From: CAZLRH01 sp964562015
GTDB taxonomy: Bacteria; Verrucomicrobiota; Verrucomicrobiia; Opitutales; JABDGR01
NCBI GenBank assembly: GCA_964562015.1
Contig: CAZLRH010000007.1
Location: 151,282-215,281, forward strand
Reading direction: 5' to 3'
DNA length: 64,000 nucleotides
Below are positions 17,187 through 26,149 of the stretch, one piece after another. A program made the position numbers and the translations under genes. The first letter of the stretch is position 1. Each line of letters begins with the position of its first letter. A model generated the notes under the pieces. That model was given only the letters and a program-made list of their open reading frames with translations, ran no database searches and was not told the DNA's origin.

Positions 17187-17669
17187 TTAACTCTTCTCCG
17201 TCGGCTTTACGAACTCGGCCCCGGCCGCAATCCACGGCTCGTACTTGGCGCGAAACTCCGGGCTCCAGCCGGCGGGCTCGTGCGTTTGCAATCCCAGCTT
17301 GCACACCGTGCGCTCGCCGCGCGCATGCAGCACGCTGCCGTCGTCGCTGCGGAATTCGAAACCCACGGTGAGGCCCGCCTCGCGCAGGCGCACGCCCCAC
17401 AGCGCGATGAAGAAAGGCGACACTCCGCGCAGCGGCGTCAGGTAATCGATTTCCACGCGCCGCACCACGACATACAAGTCCGGGTATTTCTCCGGGACAA
17501 ATTCCGTGGCGCCCATGAGTTCGTCGAACAACGCCTGCTGGGCGCGCTCGACAAATTGCAGGTACCGCGAATGGTGGAGCACCCACAAGGCGTCGATCTC
17601 GTAGAAATGCGCGCGCGTCCGGTACACGAAGAGACCGGGCGGAGGCTGGCGGTAGTCAGGCGCGGGCAT
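17187..17669 (-). CDS. Hotdog-fold acyl-CoA thioesterase (YbgC/4-hydroxybenzoyl-CoA type)
   Basis: This 160-residue protein has the hotdog thioesterase pattern: TRAHFYEIDALWVLHHSRYLQFVERAQQALFDEL. The Asp in E-I-D-x-x-x-V-x-H-H-S-R-Y corresponds to the family catalytic residue (usually D-x-x-G-x-V-x-N-x-x-Y). It should hydrolyse acyl-CoA or acyl-ACP thioesters in the cytoplasm. Substrate is not predictable; YbgC members act in the Tol-Pal context, but no tol genes are nearby. The ATG at 17669 (MPAPDYRQPP) is preferred; a longer frame from 17708 adds 13 unlikely residues. Downstream is the gap that carries the 120-bp repeat. Confidence 0.82.
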   Translation of the reverse strand: MPAPDYRQPPPGLFVYRTRAHFYEIDALWVLHHSRYLQFVERAQQALFDELMGATEFVPEKYPDLYVVVRRVEIDYLTPLRGVSPFFIALWGVRLREAGLTVGFEFRSDDGSVLHARGERTVCKLGLQTHEPAGWSPEFRAKYEPWIAAGAEFVKPTEKS

Positions 17670-17790
17670 ACAGCCAGCCAGCTTGGCAGGTCCACCGCCC
17701 GCACGCAAACCGGATTGTGGGGGCTGTCCCAGTTGGGGTGTTTGGTCGAGCGTGCGCTCTGCATGAAATCCGGACTGTGAGTGGGGCTGC

Positions 17791-17887
17791 GCTATCTCAG
17801 TTGGGTGAGCGGGCGCTCCGCGCGCGCTTGCACTCTCCCGAGAAAAGTGCGCGGAGCGCGCGTTCCACCTTTTTGAGCTGAGATAGC
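17791..17887. repeat. Palindromic repeat with 10-bp exact terminal arms
   Basis: The ends are gctatctcag (17791-17800) and its exact complement ctgagatagc (17878-17887). Inside, gcgctccgcgc on the left pairs with gcgcggagcgc on the right. The architecture (outer AT-containing arms, inner GC-rich arms, about 100 bp) parallels the 120-bp element but the sequence is unrelated. It lies in the 328-base gap between the thioesterase and the propeller gene, where I see no coding sequence. An imperfect direct duplication around ccggattgtg/ccggactgtg (about 17710 and 17770) precedes it. Confidence 0.7.
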
Positions 17888-17997
17888 ACCTGTGAGTAAG
17901 GTGGGAACACCTGCCGGCCAGCCAAACACGTTCAAAGGAAGATCACGCCAACCATTACTTCAGCACTCCCTGCTCCACGCTTCCAACTCCCTGCTCC

Positions 17998-20421
17998 CTA
18001 CTTCACCTTCAGCGTGGCCTGGGTGCTGGTGGCTTTGCCGTATTTGTTTGTTATTACCACCTTGTACTTGCCGCTATTTTTGGTGGTGAGCTTTTTGAGG
18101 ATCAATGTGGCCTTGGCCGAGCCGCTCACGGTCGCGCTGTCTTTCAATTTCGTCGTATTGAAATACCACGCGTAAGCCAGCGGCGCGGTGCCCGTGACTT
18201 TGACGGTGAAGGTGGCGGTTTTGCCCTTGGCCGCATTGAGCGACTTCGGCTGGGTGGTGATGACGGGCGCGCTCGTCACGGCGAGCGCCGCGGCCTCGCT
18301 GGTGGTGTACTTGAGGCCGTTCGACACGCGCACGGTATAGCTGCCGGCTTCGGCCAGAGTGGAGGGATTCAGGATGAGCGTGGCGGATTGCGCACCGGAG
18401 ACTCCGCCACCGTTCGTTACTTTCACGCCGTTGCGATACCATTGGTAGAACAAGGTGTCCCCGCCCGAGCCTGCGACGGTAAAAGTGACTTGCTGACCGG
18501 CTTTGGCCTGCGCAGCGACAGGTTGGATGGAAATCTCCACGCTCGGAACCGACGCCGCATCCGGCAACGTGGCGGTAAAAGTGGTGCCGTCGCTCGCCAG
18601 AAACTCGATCCCTGTGCCAAGGGCGACACCTTTAATCAAGCCAACCCCCGCTGGCGCCGGGCCCGTGCATTTCAACCACGCGGCCAGATCGAGGCTCAGG
18701 TAAACATTGCCGGCGGCGCCCAGCGCGACCCAGAAATTGCCCGAGAAGAAGACGGCATTAAGCGGCTCCGTCGTGCCGGTATCCACCGCAGACCACGTCG
18801 AGCCGTTCGCGCTGCTATACGCGGCGCCCCCGTCGCCCACAGCGAGAAAAGTGGAATTGCCATAGGCCACCGCGCGAAAATTGGCGGTGCCGGCCTGCCG
18901 CTTGGTCCAGCTATTGGCCCCGTCGCTGGTGGTGACCAGCGCGCCGCCGTCGCCGGCCACGACGATGGAATTGATGCCGTTGTAGGCCGCGGCCCGTAAA
19001 TGGCTGGTGAGCGACGGGCCGGTCAACGTCCAATTGCCCCCACTCGCCTTCAGCATGACGCCATTGGCACCCACCGCCAAAAAATGGGCCGTGGGCACGC
19101 CGGTCGAAATGACGTCATCCAGCTCCTGCGTGAGATTGCCGGTATTGGCTTTTGTCCACGAAACAAGATTGGTGCTCGTGAGCACGGTGCCGTTGAAGCC
19201 GACGGCGGCGAAGGCGCCTTCGGCGGCCGAATAAGCTGCACCGGTGGCGTCCATGGTCACGGTATTGCCACCGATATCCGTAAAGTTTTTCTGCGTCCAC
19301 GTCACGCCCGCGTTGGTGCTGCGCAGAAAGGTGTGGTTGCCGACCTCGAGCACGGTGTTCCCGGTGTTGCCGATGGCCAAGCCGCGAAAAGTGCCATAGT
19401 AACCCACATCCACCAGACTCCAGGTCACCAAGTCCGACTGGGAAATAAAAAGGGTGTTATTACCGCCCACGACCACCACCTGATCGCCCGCGGCATTGAT
19501 TGCCGCATCTTGCAACGGCGAGGCCCCCTGGACATCCGTCGTAGCCCAGCCATTGACGTTTACGGTTTCAGCCAAATTTCCGGACTCCGACATCGCCAGG
19601 TAAAAGGCTTTCCCGTCGAAGGACCGTTCGAACGCACGCACGCTGTTGATATTGCCGCTATTAAATACGGAGAGCGCATTAATCTGCGTCCAGTTCCGGC
19701 CATCCGTGCTGCCTCGAAACGTGGCTGAGGTATTGGCCGCGATATCCCCGCCCGCGTTCAGCGCGGTGGCATTCCCAAAGCCGCCGGCGACTCCGCGCAA
19801 ATTAGTCGTCGTATTCGAGGCCACCGCACTCCAGGCCCCCGTGACTTGGGTGGAATTGGCGACTACCATGGTGCCGTTCGCACCCACGGCCACGAACAAA
19901 TCGTTCGTGGCGCTGTAGTTTATCCCGAGCAAGTTGGCCGTGGTGCCGCTCGTGGCGGCGGCCCAGGATGCGCCATCGGCGCTCACCAAAACGGTGCCGC
20001 CATCGCCGACGGCCACAAAGGTGGTGCCCGACACAGCCACCCGCCGGAGGTTCTTCGTAGTCGAAGCCGGGCTCACCTTGGTCCATGTGACCCCATCCGC
20101 ACTATGCACCACGGCGCCGGCGTCGCCGACGGCCACCGTGACGTTGGCCAAGCCCGCAATGGAGCGCAAAACCAGGTTACCCGTGATGTTGGCGACGGTC
20201 CAGTTGCTGCCATCCGGGCTGGTGAGCACGGCGCTCTGCTGGCTGACCGCGAGAAAATTACCGTTAAAATACGTCACCCCAGTCAAGTCCTCGCGGGGCA
20301 GCAAGGGATTGCGCACGGTGACGTTTTGGATGCTCAAATTTTGGCCATGCGCCAGCCCCGCCACGCCAAGCATGATCAGGCAACGGCAAGCCAAGGCCCA
20401 AAGGTGAGTCATACGTTTCAT
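17998..20421 (-). CDS. Secreted beta-propeller protein with two C-terminal Ig-like domains
   Basis: This 807-residue protein has an N-terminal signal peptide ending near AHGQ (residue 26). Residues 27 to about 625 are repeats in which 'FVAVGDGGTVLVSADGASW' is typical (about 40-50 residues each, with S-x-D-G-x-x-W turns). That is the BNR/Ycf48-like propeller pattern found in sialidases and photosystem assembly factors. Two Ig-like domains follow (about 627-715 and 720-807), the last ending ATLKVK. No sialidase Arg triad or Asp-box catalytic set is evident, so it is more likely a binding or surface protein. A paralogue with the same N-terminus and architecture is at 35956-38529. It starts at an ATG at 20421. 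Confidence 0.75.
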   Translation of the reverse strand: MKRMTHLWALACRCLIMLGVAGLAHGQNLSIQNVTVRNPLLPREDLTGVTYFNGNFLAVSQQSAVLTSPDGSNWTVANITGNLVLRSIAGLANVTVAVGDAGAVVHSADGVTWTKVSPASTTKNLRRVAVSGTTFVAVGDGGTVLVSADGASWAAATSGTTANLLGINYSATNDLFVAVGANGTMVVANSTQVTGAWSAVASNTTTNLRGVAGGFGNATALNAGGDIAANTSATFRGSTDGRNWTQINALSVFNSGNINSVRAFERSFDGKAFYLAMSESGNLAETVNVNGWATTDVQGASPLQDAAINAAGDQVVVVGGNNTLFISQSDLVTWSLVDVGYYGTFRGLAIGNTGNTVLEVGNHTFLRSTNAGVTWTQKNFTDIGGNTVTMDATGAAYSAAEGAFAAVGFNGTVLTSTNLVSWTKANTGNLTQELDDVISTGVPTAHFLAVGANGVMLKASGGNWTLTGPSLTSHLRAAAYNGINSIVVAGDGGALVTTSDGANSWTKRQAGTANFRAVAYGNSTFLAVGDGGAAYSSANGSTWSAVDTGTTEPLNAVFFSGNFWVALGAAGNVYLSLDLAAWLKCTGPAPAGVGLIKGVALGTGIEFLASDGTTFTATLPDAASVPSVEISIQPVAAQAKAGQQVTFTVAGSGGDTLFYQWYRNGVKVTNGGGVSGAQSATLILNPSTLAEAGSYTVRVSNGLKYTTSEAAALAVTSAPVITTQPKSLNAAKGKTATFTVKVTGTAPLAYAWYFNTTKLKDSATVSGSAKATLILKKLTTKNSGKYKVVITNKYGKATSTQATLKVK

Positions 20422-20537
20422 ATTTCCGGCAAACGAGAGGGGTATCTGCTAACCACAAATTAAATAGGAAAACCTGCCCGGGAGCAATTCCCAAGTCCTT
20501 TCCGACTAGAGAATTTTGCCCGGCCCCCTATTCCCAT

Positions 20538-22394
20538 TTACTTCACCGTCAAACGGGCGTTTGCGCTCGTCACGCTGCCGGAATCGTTGGTCACCACCAC
20601 CCGATAGGCGCCACCATCACTGGTTTTAACTTTGCGCAGAGTCAGGGTTTTTGCGGTGGGTCCGGCCACGGTGGCACTCGCGGACAATTTCTTTCCGCCT
20701 TTTTGCCATTGAAAGGTTTGTGGAGTATCGCCGCCGGTGACCACGCTGAAATGCACGGTCGAGCCCGCTTTGGCCGTCGCGCTATTGGGTTGCTGCGTGA
20801 TGGTCGGTGGGTGGCCGAGGGTCAGCTTGACCGGCTTGGTAATCACCTGGCCGGCTTCGTTCAAGATAACCACGCTGTAGCTGCCCACGACTTCTCCATT
20901 GATGTTGCTGATGCGCAAATTGGCCGCGGTTGTGCCGCTGTAATGGGCGTTGTCGATGATGGGGATGCCATTCAACTGCCATTGATATCCAAACGGCCCG
21001 GTGCCGGTGGCGGTGACGGACAACGTGACGGATTGGCCGGTGCCGCGCCGGACGGCGACGGGCGCGGTCTTGATTTGCGGCGCCACTGGCGGCGGACTCA
21101 CCGTGAGCGTGGCGGCATCGGTGGTGGTCGACGGATCGATACCTGTATCGGCCTCCAAACGGAATTTGTAGCCGGTCAGTGTCAGGTTCGCCTTGACCGT
21201 CAAGACGCTCGTCTTGGTCCCATTGTAAATCGTGTTGTCGGAAAGATCACCCCAATTGCTGCCGCCATCGGAGGACGCCTGCCATTGGAAATCTGGCGTC
21301 GGCGTGCCATCCACGACCGCCGTAAAATTGGCGGTGTTGCCGGCCACGACCGCATTATCTTGGGGCTGGGCCAGGACCTGCGGCGCATAAGTCACCGTGA
21401 GGATTACTTCGTCGGTCACGACACTGCCGGCATGATTGGTCAAAATGCACCGGTAGGAGTTGCCGTTCAGCCCCTTGGTGATGCCGTCAATCGTCAACGT
21501 CGCATTGCTGGCGCCGGAAAAATGCGGAAAGGTGCTGGGCGCGGGGGTGTTGGTCACGTTCGACCAATCCGAAGAGCCCTTTTCCTGGGATTGCCAGAGA
21601 TAAGTGGGTGCCGGGATGCCGTCGGCCGTCACGGAAAAAGTGGCGGTGTTGCCGACCTCCTCGGTGTCATCCACCGGTTGCACGGTGATGTTGGGCACCG
21701 CGGGCGGATTGGTGCCGTCCTGATAAATCAACAGTGTCTGCGGCTCGACCCCCGTCGTGCTGTCCACCGGAGAAAAGACGATTTGAAAGGCCCGCGGGTC
21801 GGCGTCGGTGTTGGCGGGAATGTGGATGGTCAGGTTGGCGCTGTAATTGGTGCCCTGATAATGCGGGGCGGTAATCAGCGTATCATTGCTCGAAACGGCA
21901 TTCCATGGCACGGTCGCCTTCATCACCACCTTCGCGTTCTGGTCGTCCTTGGTCACATCCACTTCGGTTGGCGTGATGGTCAATTGCTTTTTCGATCCGC
22001 TTTGAAAAATGTCCAACTGTTTCGTTTCGCCGCTGATGGTCACTTCCAACTGGCAGTGGCGGGTCACCAAGGCGTTGTTTTGGTCGGCACTGAGCGCAAA
22101 AGTAAAGAGGCCGCTGTCACTGTCATAAGTGGATGAATTCAGGTGCATCCACGACGAGACGTTGCCGCCGGTATCGTCGGGATAAATAATCTTGGCTTCC
22201 GTGAGATCGCTGATGTCCGTGGCCAGGGTTGACGAGGCACTGATGGGCAACTGCGTGGACTCGGCCACCAAGTTGGGCGAAGCCGAAGGGATGAAGGAAA
22301 TCGACGCCCGGGCCGACAGGCCGCCAGCCAAGATCAAGACCCCCGCCAAAAGGGTCTTGTGCAGCGGGTACAAGCTGGGAAGCCAAGCTTTCAC
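20538..22394 (-). CDS. Secreted protein with BACON-like and four Ig-like domains
   Basis: This 618-residue protein starts on a GTG with a signal peptide of about 30 residues. Residues 30 to about 230 look like two BACON-type beta-sandwich units, each ending in a strand like KQLDIFQSG or TLLIYQDG. Four Ig-like domains follow, opening at about 235 (NITVQPVDD), 335 (PQVLAQPQD), 436 (PQIKTAPVA) and 528 (PTITQQPNS). Each has the W/Y-x-W core and the D-x-G-x-Y-x-x-V closing motif. The protein ends ARLTVK. Domain types suggest extracellular carbohydrate or protein binding; there is no enzymatic domain. It lies 117 bases upstream of the propeller gene and may be cotranscribed with it. Confidence 0.75.
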   Translation of the reverse strand: MKAWLPSLYPLHKTLLAGVLILAGGLSARASISFIPSASPNLVAESTQLPISASSTLATDISDLTEAKIIYPDDTGGNVSSWMHLNSSTYDSDSGLFTFALSADQNNALVTRHCQLEVTISGETKQLDIFQSGSKKQLTITPTEVDVTKDDQNAKVVMKATVPWNAVSSNDTLITAPHYQGTNYSANLTIHIPANTDADPRAFQIVFSPVDSTTGVEPQTLLIYQDGTNPPAVPNITVQPVDDTEEVGNTATFSVTADGIPAPTYLWQSQEKGSSDWSNVTNTPAPSTFPHFSGASNATLTIDGITKGLNGNSYRCILTNHAGSVVTDEVILTVTYAPQVLAQPQDNAVVAGNTANFTAVVDGTPTPDFQWQASSDGGSNWGDLSDNTIYNGTKTSVLTVKANLTLTGYKFRLEADTGIDPSTTTDAATLTVSPPPVAPQIKTAPVAVRRGTGQSVTLSVTATGTGPFGYQWQLNGIPIIDNAHYSGTTAANLRISNINGEVVGSYSVVILNEAGQVITKPVKLTLGHPPTITQQPNSATAKAGSTVHFSVVTGGDTPQTFQWQKGGKKLSASATVAGPTAKTLTLRKVKTSDGGAYRVVVTNDSGSVTSANARLTVK

Positions 22395-22569
22395 GACGTA
22401 GGAAACCGCGAATTAATCCAAGGGTTGCAGGAGTAATTAGGGGTAAGAGGGTCTATTCCTCAATATATTGCATCGGCGTGGTCAATTCAACTCCACAATC
22501 ATGCTGACTATCAGCAGGTTCGCCCGTTTAGGGGCAGAGGTATTGGCCCGGACCATCGGAGTCTCCAAG

Positions 22570-24633
22570 TCAGGGCTGGCTGCGCCGGGCCTCGAGCCGC
22601 GCCAGTTCGGCCCCAGACAGCAGATATTCGTTGTAGTCTTTCACTCCGGTAGCCACGGATTTTTGGAAGTACTCGCGCGCGCCGACCGGGTCTCCCTGGC
22701 GCAACCGCGTCATTCCGATAAAATAGAAGGCTTCGCATTTTTGTCCGTCCACCGGCTCCGCGCCCGGATTTTCCGCCGCTGCCAACAGTGCCGCCTCGTC
22801 CAACTGTCCGGACAAAAATTGCCCGATGGTCTTGGGCCAACGGTCCTTCCATAAGGTGATCGTCGGGACAAATTCAGGCGTGGCCTGGCCCAGCCGCAGC
22901 TGCAAGGCCTGCCGATACAGTTGCTCATAGTCCGAGTCGTTGGGCTCCAGCGCGATGGATTTGGCGTAGTCGGCTATGGCGGCGGCATAATCTCCCTGGG
23001 CGTTCCGGGCCCGCCCGCGCTCAGAGTAGTAGGCCGCGGCGCCGCTGGCATCCAGTTCGAGCGTGCGGGTGAAATCGGCGATGGCCTCAGTCCATTCACT
23101 TTTATGCATTCTGGCGCGGCCGCGATTTAAATAGGCCTGGAAATTATTGGGGTCGAGGGCCAGCGCGTGATCATCATCGGCAATAGCGCCGTCCCAATCC
23201 CCTTGTTTCACCTTGGCGGCGCCGCGATTGGAATAGGCGTGCGAACTCTTCGGGTCAATTTCCAGTGCGCGATTCAAGTCGGCGATCCCGCCGGCCAGGT
23301 CGTCGCCTTGCAGAATCTTGATGGCCCCGCGGTTGGAAAGGAGCACGGCATCATTCGGCTGAAGCGCAACGGCCCGATCAAAGTCGGCGAGGGCCCCGGC
23401 CCAGTCCTTTTTTCCCACCTTGGCGGCGGCCCGATTGGATAGGGCACCGGTATTCTTGGGATCGATTTCCAGGGCGCGATCGCAGTCGGCGATGGCCCCG
23501 TCCAAATCGCCGCTCTCACATTTGGCACCCCCGCGATTGCTCAAGGCCGTGTCGTTAGTAGGATCAAGTTCCAAAACCCGCGTGAATTCGGCGATGGCGC
23601 CCTTGAAGTCGCCCTTATGCATATCGGCCATTCCATTGACATAGGCACTGGCCTCCAGCGTGCGATCAAAGTTGAGCCGCACATTGTCGGCGACCGTCCA
23701 ATTGCCATTGGCGGCGCGTCCCTGGGCTGCACCCTCCGCTCCCCCCGCGCGTTTTAGCGGCGGAAAAGACGGGCCGGGCGGCGGCCGGGCGTGCAAATAA
23801 GCATAACCGGCTTTCCCATCCACCACCAAATCCACCCGCGTCAGACCGTAAAGCCCCAGGGTGCCGACCGGATCGGGCATTTCCGTGACGTCGGCAAACT
23901 CCTTGGCGGAGCCTTCGGTCAACGGCAAATCACTCAATGCCAGCGGCCCCAATTTATAGCCATCGGCCCACGCCCTCACCGTCGGTACGAAACCCGTGAC
24001 GAGCAAAAACATTTCGATCCTCATGGAGTGGGCTGAGCGATGCACCGACCGCCAGTCCTGCCATGCCTGCGGCGGCAACGTCAGACCTTCGCCTGAACCG
24101 GTGTCCACCAGCAGCGTGCCGGTGCTTCCTTCGGGCAAGGGCACCTCTAATAATAGGACGGCGCCGGGATGGATTTTCCATTTCAGCCATCCGGCCGTTT
24201 CCGGAGGCAACGCCTCAACCCTGCGTACTTCGCGCCGGTCCGCGTCGAAGACCAGGATGTTGTCCTTGATTTCCGGCCAGCCGACCAGGCCATCCACATG
24301 CATGGGAAAATCAACGACAAAAAGGCGCGAGGCAAAGGCGACTGCGCCCACGCTTACCTGCGCCCGTTCCGAGAACTTCCCGGGGATGCCTCCGTCGGTC
24401 GTATCTTTTTCCGGTTGCACCGGATCCAATTTCACGCCGAGCCGTTGCGCCCCGCGTTCGGTCAGCACGGTTACACTCGTGCCGGTGTCCATGAAGAAAA
24501 GCGCCGGCCGTTCGTTGACTGTGGCTTCGGGACAAACGACCCGGGTGTCGGAGAACTCGCTCGCACAACCGGAAAAAACCAGGGCCAGCGTCAAAAGTGA
24601 CGGACCAAAGACAGCGAAAGGCCTAAAGGTCAT
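22570..24633 (-). CDS. Lipoprotein with aspartyl-protease-like domain and seven TPRs
   Basis: This 688-residue protein starts at the ATG at 24633; the frame stays open upstream but runs antisense to ilvE. The signal ends at lipobox Cys23 (VFSGC). The next 270 residues carry two retropepsin-type motifs, FMDTGTSVTVL near residue 48 and LLVDTGSGEGLTL near 175, spaced as in a two-lobed aspartyl protease. Seven TPR units follow (about 328-568) with the pattern N-R-G-x-A-K-x-x-x-G-D-x-x-G-A-I-A-D-x-x-R-A-L-x-x-D-P. The last 110 residues are helical. This would be a membrane-tethered protease or pseudo-protease with a TPR docking arm in the periplasm. Whether it is active is unknown, because the flap and hydrophobic-hydrophobic-Gly motif were not verified. 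It is divergent from ilvE. Confidence 0.8.
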   Translation of the reverse strand: MTFRPFAVFGPSLLTLALVFSGCASEFSDTRVVCPEATVNERPALFFMDTGTSVTVLTERGAQRLGVKLDPVQPEKDTTDGGIPGKFSERAQVSVGAVAFASRLFVVDFPMHVDGLVGWPEIKDNILVFDADRREVRRVEALPPETAGWLKWKIHPGAVLLLEVPLPEGSTGTLLVDTGSGEGLTLPPQAWQDWRSVHRSAHSMRIEMFLLVTGFVPTVRAWADGYKLGPLALSDLPLTEGSAKEFADVTEMPDPVGTLGLYGLTRVDLVVDGKAGYAYLHARPPPGPSFPPLKRAGGAEGAAQGRAANGNWTVADNVRLNFDRTLEASAYVNGMADMHKGDFKGAIAEFTRVLELDPTNDTALSNRGGAKCESGDLDGAIADCDRALEIDPKNTGALSNRAAAKVGKKDWAGALADFDRAVALQPNDAVLLSNRGAIKILQGDDLAGGIADLNRALEIDPKSSHAYSNRGAAKVKQGDWDGAIADDDHALALDPNNFQAYLNRGRARMHKSEWTEAIADFTRTLELDASGAAAYYSERGRARNAQGDYAAAIADYAKSIALEPNDSDYEQLYRQALQLRLGQATPEFVPTITLWKDRWPKTIGQFLSGQLDEAALLAAAENPGAEPVDGQKCEAFYFIGMTRLRQGDPVGAREYFQKSVATGVKDYNEYLLSGAELARLEARRSQP

Positions 24634-24846
24634 GCGAAAGTGAATTCCCGAAATGAACTGATATAGCCGTTGCTGGAAGGGATAGGAAAGGGGGCGAAGG
24701 TTAATTGTCCCATTTAGGATAGTAGCCGCGGCCGGCCCAAGTACACGGAATAAATGTGGGCCATGCGCGCCGTTTAACCGACCGCCCCAACCGCAGGCTC
24801 GACAAGCGCCCGGCCGCGCGGCATATTCCACGTTTTTCCCTTTGCC

Positions 24847-25740
24847 ATGAAAGTGTACATCAATGGTCGTTTCCACGACGAGGCCGACGCCAAGGTGTCG
24901 GTGTTTGACCACGGTTTCCTCTATGGAGACGGGGTGTTTGAAGGCATTCGCCTCTATGACGGCTGCGTCTTCCGCCTGGAGGAGCACCTCGAGCGCCTGG
25001 AATACTCCGCCAAGGCCATCCTGCTCGATTTGCCGTGGTCGCGCGCACACATTTCCGCCGCCACCTGCGAGGCCTGCCGCGTCAACAACCTGCGCAACGG
25101 TTACATCCGCCTCGTGGTCACCCGCGGCGTGGGCAGCCTCGGCCTTTCCCCCAAGTCGTGCAGCAATCCGCAATTGATCATCATCGCGGACAAGATCCAG
25201 CTGTACCCGCCGGAATTCTACGAGCAGGGCCTGAAAATCATCACGGTGCCCACGCGCCGCATCAATCCTTCCGCGCTGCCGCCGACGGTCAAATCGCTCA
25301 ATTACCTGAACAACATTTTGGCGAAAATTGAGGCGCAGCACCTCGGTTACCATGAGGCCATCATGCTCAACGACGCGGGCTACATCGCGGAATGCACGGG
25401 CGACAATCTTTTCCTCGTCCACAAGGGCGTGTTGCTCACTCCGCCGTTCTCGGCGGGGGCGCTCGCGGGCATCACGCGTGGCGCGGTGCTGGACATCGCC
25501 CGCCAGCTCAATTTGCGCATCGAGGAGAAGAATCTCACCCGTTATGACGTGTGGATAGCGGACGAATGCTTCCTCACGGGCACGGGCGCGGAAGTCATCG
25601 CGGTCATCGAAGTGGACGGCCGCAAGATTGGCGCCGGCAAACCCGGCCCCACAACCAAGCGCATCCTCGACCTCTTCTCCAAGCTGGTGAAACGCGAAGG
25701 CACCCGCATCGACACCAAGCCGGTGAAGAAAAAAAAGTAA
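24847..25740 (+). CDS. ilvE: Branched-chain amino acid aminotransferase (class IV PLP enzyme)
   Basis: This 297-residue class IV aminotransferase transfers the amino group between glutamate and the 2-oxo acids of Leu, Ile and Val. The features are DHGFLYGDGVFEGIR at residues 21-35, the PLP lysine in TVKSLNYLNN (Lys near 149), EAIMLNDAGYIAECTGDNLF and the phosphate-binding TGTGAEV near 245. D-amino acid transaminase and aminodeoxychorismate lyase share this fold, but the combination (VKSLNYLNNI and E-C-T-G-D-N-L-F) best fits IlvE. The C-terminus ends in a lysine run. It starts at an ATG about 213 bases from the divergent protease gene. A short hairpin without a T-tract follows the stop. Confidence 0.9.
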   Translation: MKVYINGRFHDEADAKVSVFDHGFLYGDGVFEGIRLYDGCVFRLEEHLERLEYSAKAILLDLPWSRAHISAATCEACRVNNLRNGYIRLVVTRGVGSLGLSPKSCSNPQLIIIADKIQLYPPEFYEQGLKIITVPTRRINPSALPPTVKSLNYLNNILAKIEAQHLGYHEAIMLNDAGYIAECTGDNLFLVHKGVLLTPPFSAGALAGITRGAVLDIARQLNLRIEEKNLTRYDVWIADECFLTGTGAEVIAVIEVDGRKIGAGKPGPTTKRILDLFSKLVKREGTRIDTKPVKKKK

Positions 25741-25819
25741 GCCCGAAGTGCTGACTCTTGCAGTCAGCCCCTGCTTGCCTAGGCGGTACTTTCGTGTCAC
25801 AGTAACGATAATTCCCGCC

Positions 25820-26149
25820 ATGGTCCAGCCCCTCACCGCTATTCCACTCCCTGTGGATAAAATCACTTCGCTCTGTCCCAAGTACGGGGTGCGGGAATTG
25901 GCGGTTTTTGGTTCGGTGTTGGAACCCGCGCGCTTCAGCGCGGAGAGTGACGTGGATTTTTTGGTGGCGTTTGAGCATGATGACTACGGCCCTTGGATGT
26001 CCAAACTCCTGTCTTTGGAAATGGACTTAACCAAGCTGCTGGGCCGTCGGGTGGAAGTGGTGTCCAAGCGCGGGATCGAGCAGAGTCGCAATGCCGTACG
26101 GCGCTCGGCCATCCTGCAATCTGCCCAGTCTCTCTATGTCGCGGGATAA
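25820..26149 (+). CDS. MNT-type nucleotidyltransferase (antitoxin of a HEPN/MNT pair)
   Basis: This 109-residue protein has the minimal nucleotidyltransferase signature: LAVFGSVLEPARFSAESDVDFLVAF, with Gly31-Ser32 and the metal-binding Asp44 and Asp46. MntA antitoxins transfer AMP to the active site of a HEPN toxin and so silence it. The ATG at 25820 (MVQPLTAI) is chosen; a longer frame from 25748 adds a non-homologous leader. The gene overlaps the start of the HEPN gene (26136) by 14 bases, the usual arrangement for this family. All core motifs are present, so the antitoxin looks intact although its partner is frameshifted. Confidence 0.88.
   Translation: MVQPLTAIPLPVDKITSLCPKYGVRELAVFGSVLEPARFSAESDVDFLVAFEHDDYGPWMSKLLSLEMDLTKLLGRRVEVVSKRGIEQSRNAVRRSAILQSAQSLYVAG

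Noticed and set aside
25750..25768. Hairpin gctgact/agtcagc after ilvE as an intrinsic terminator
   Set aside because: The stem is short and not followed by a T-tract, so it is not convincing as a terminator.
24634..25881. Upstream extension of the protease/TPR frame to 25881
   Set aside because: The extra part runs antisense to ilvE and is not protein-like. The lipoprotein signal peptide fixes the start at 24633.
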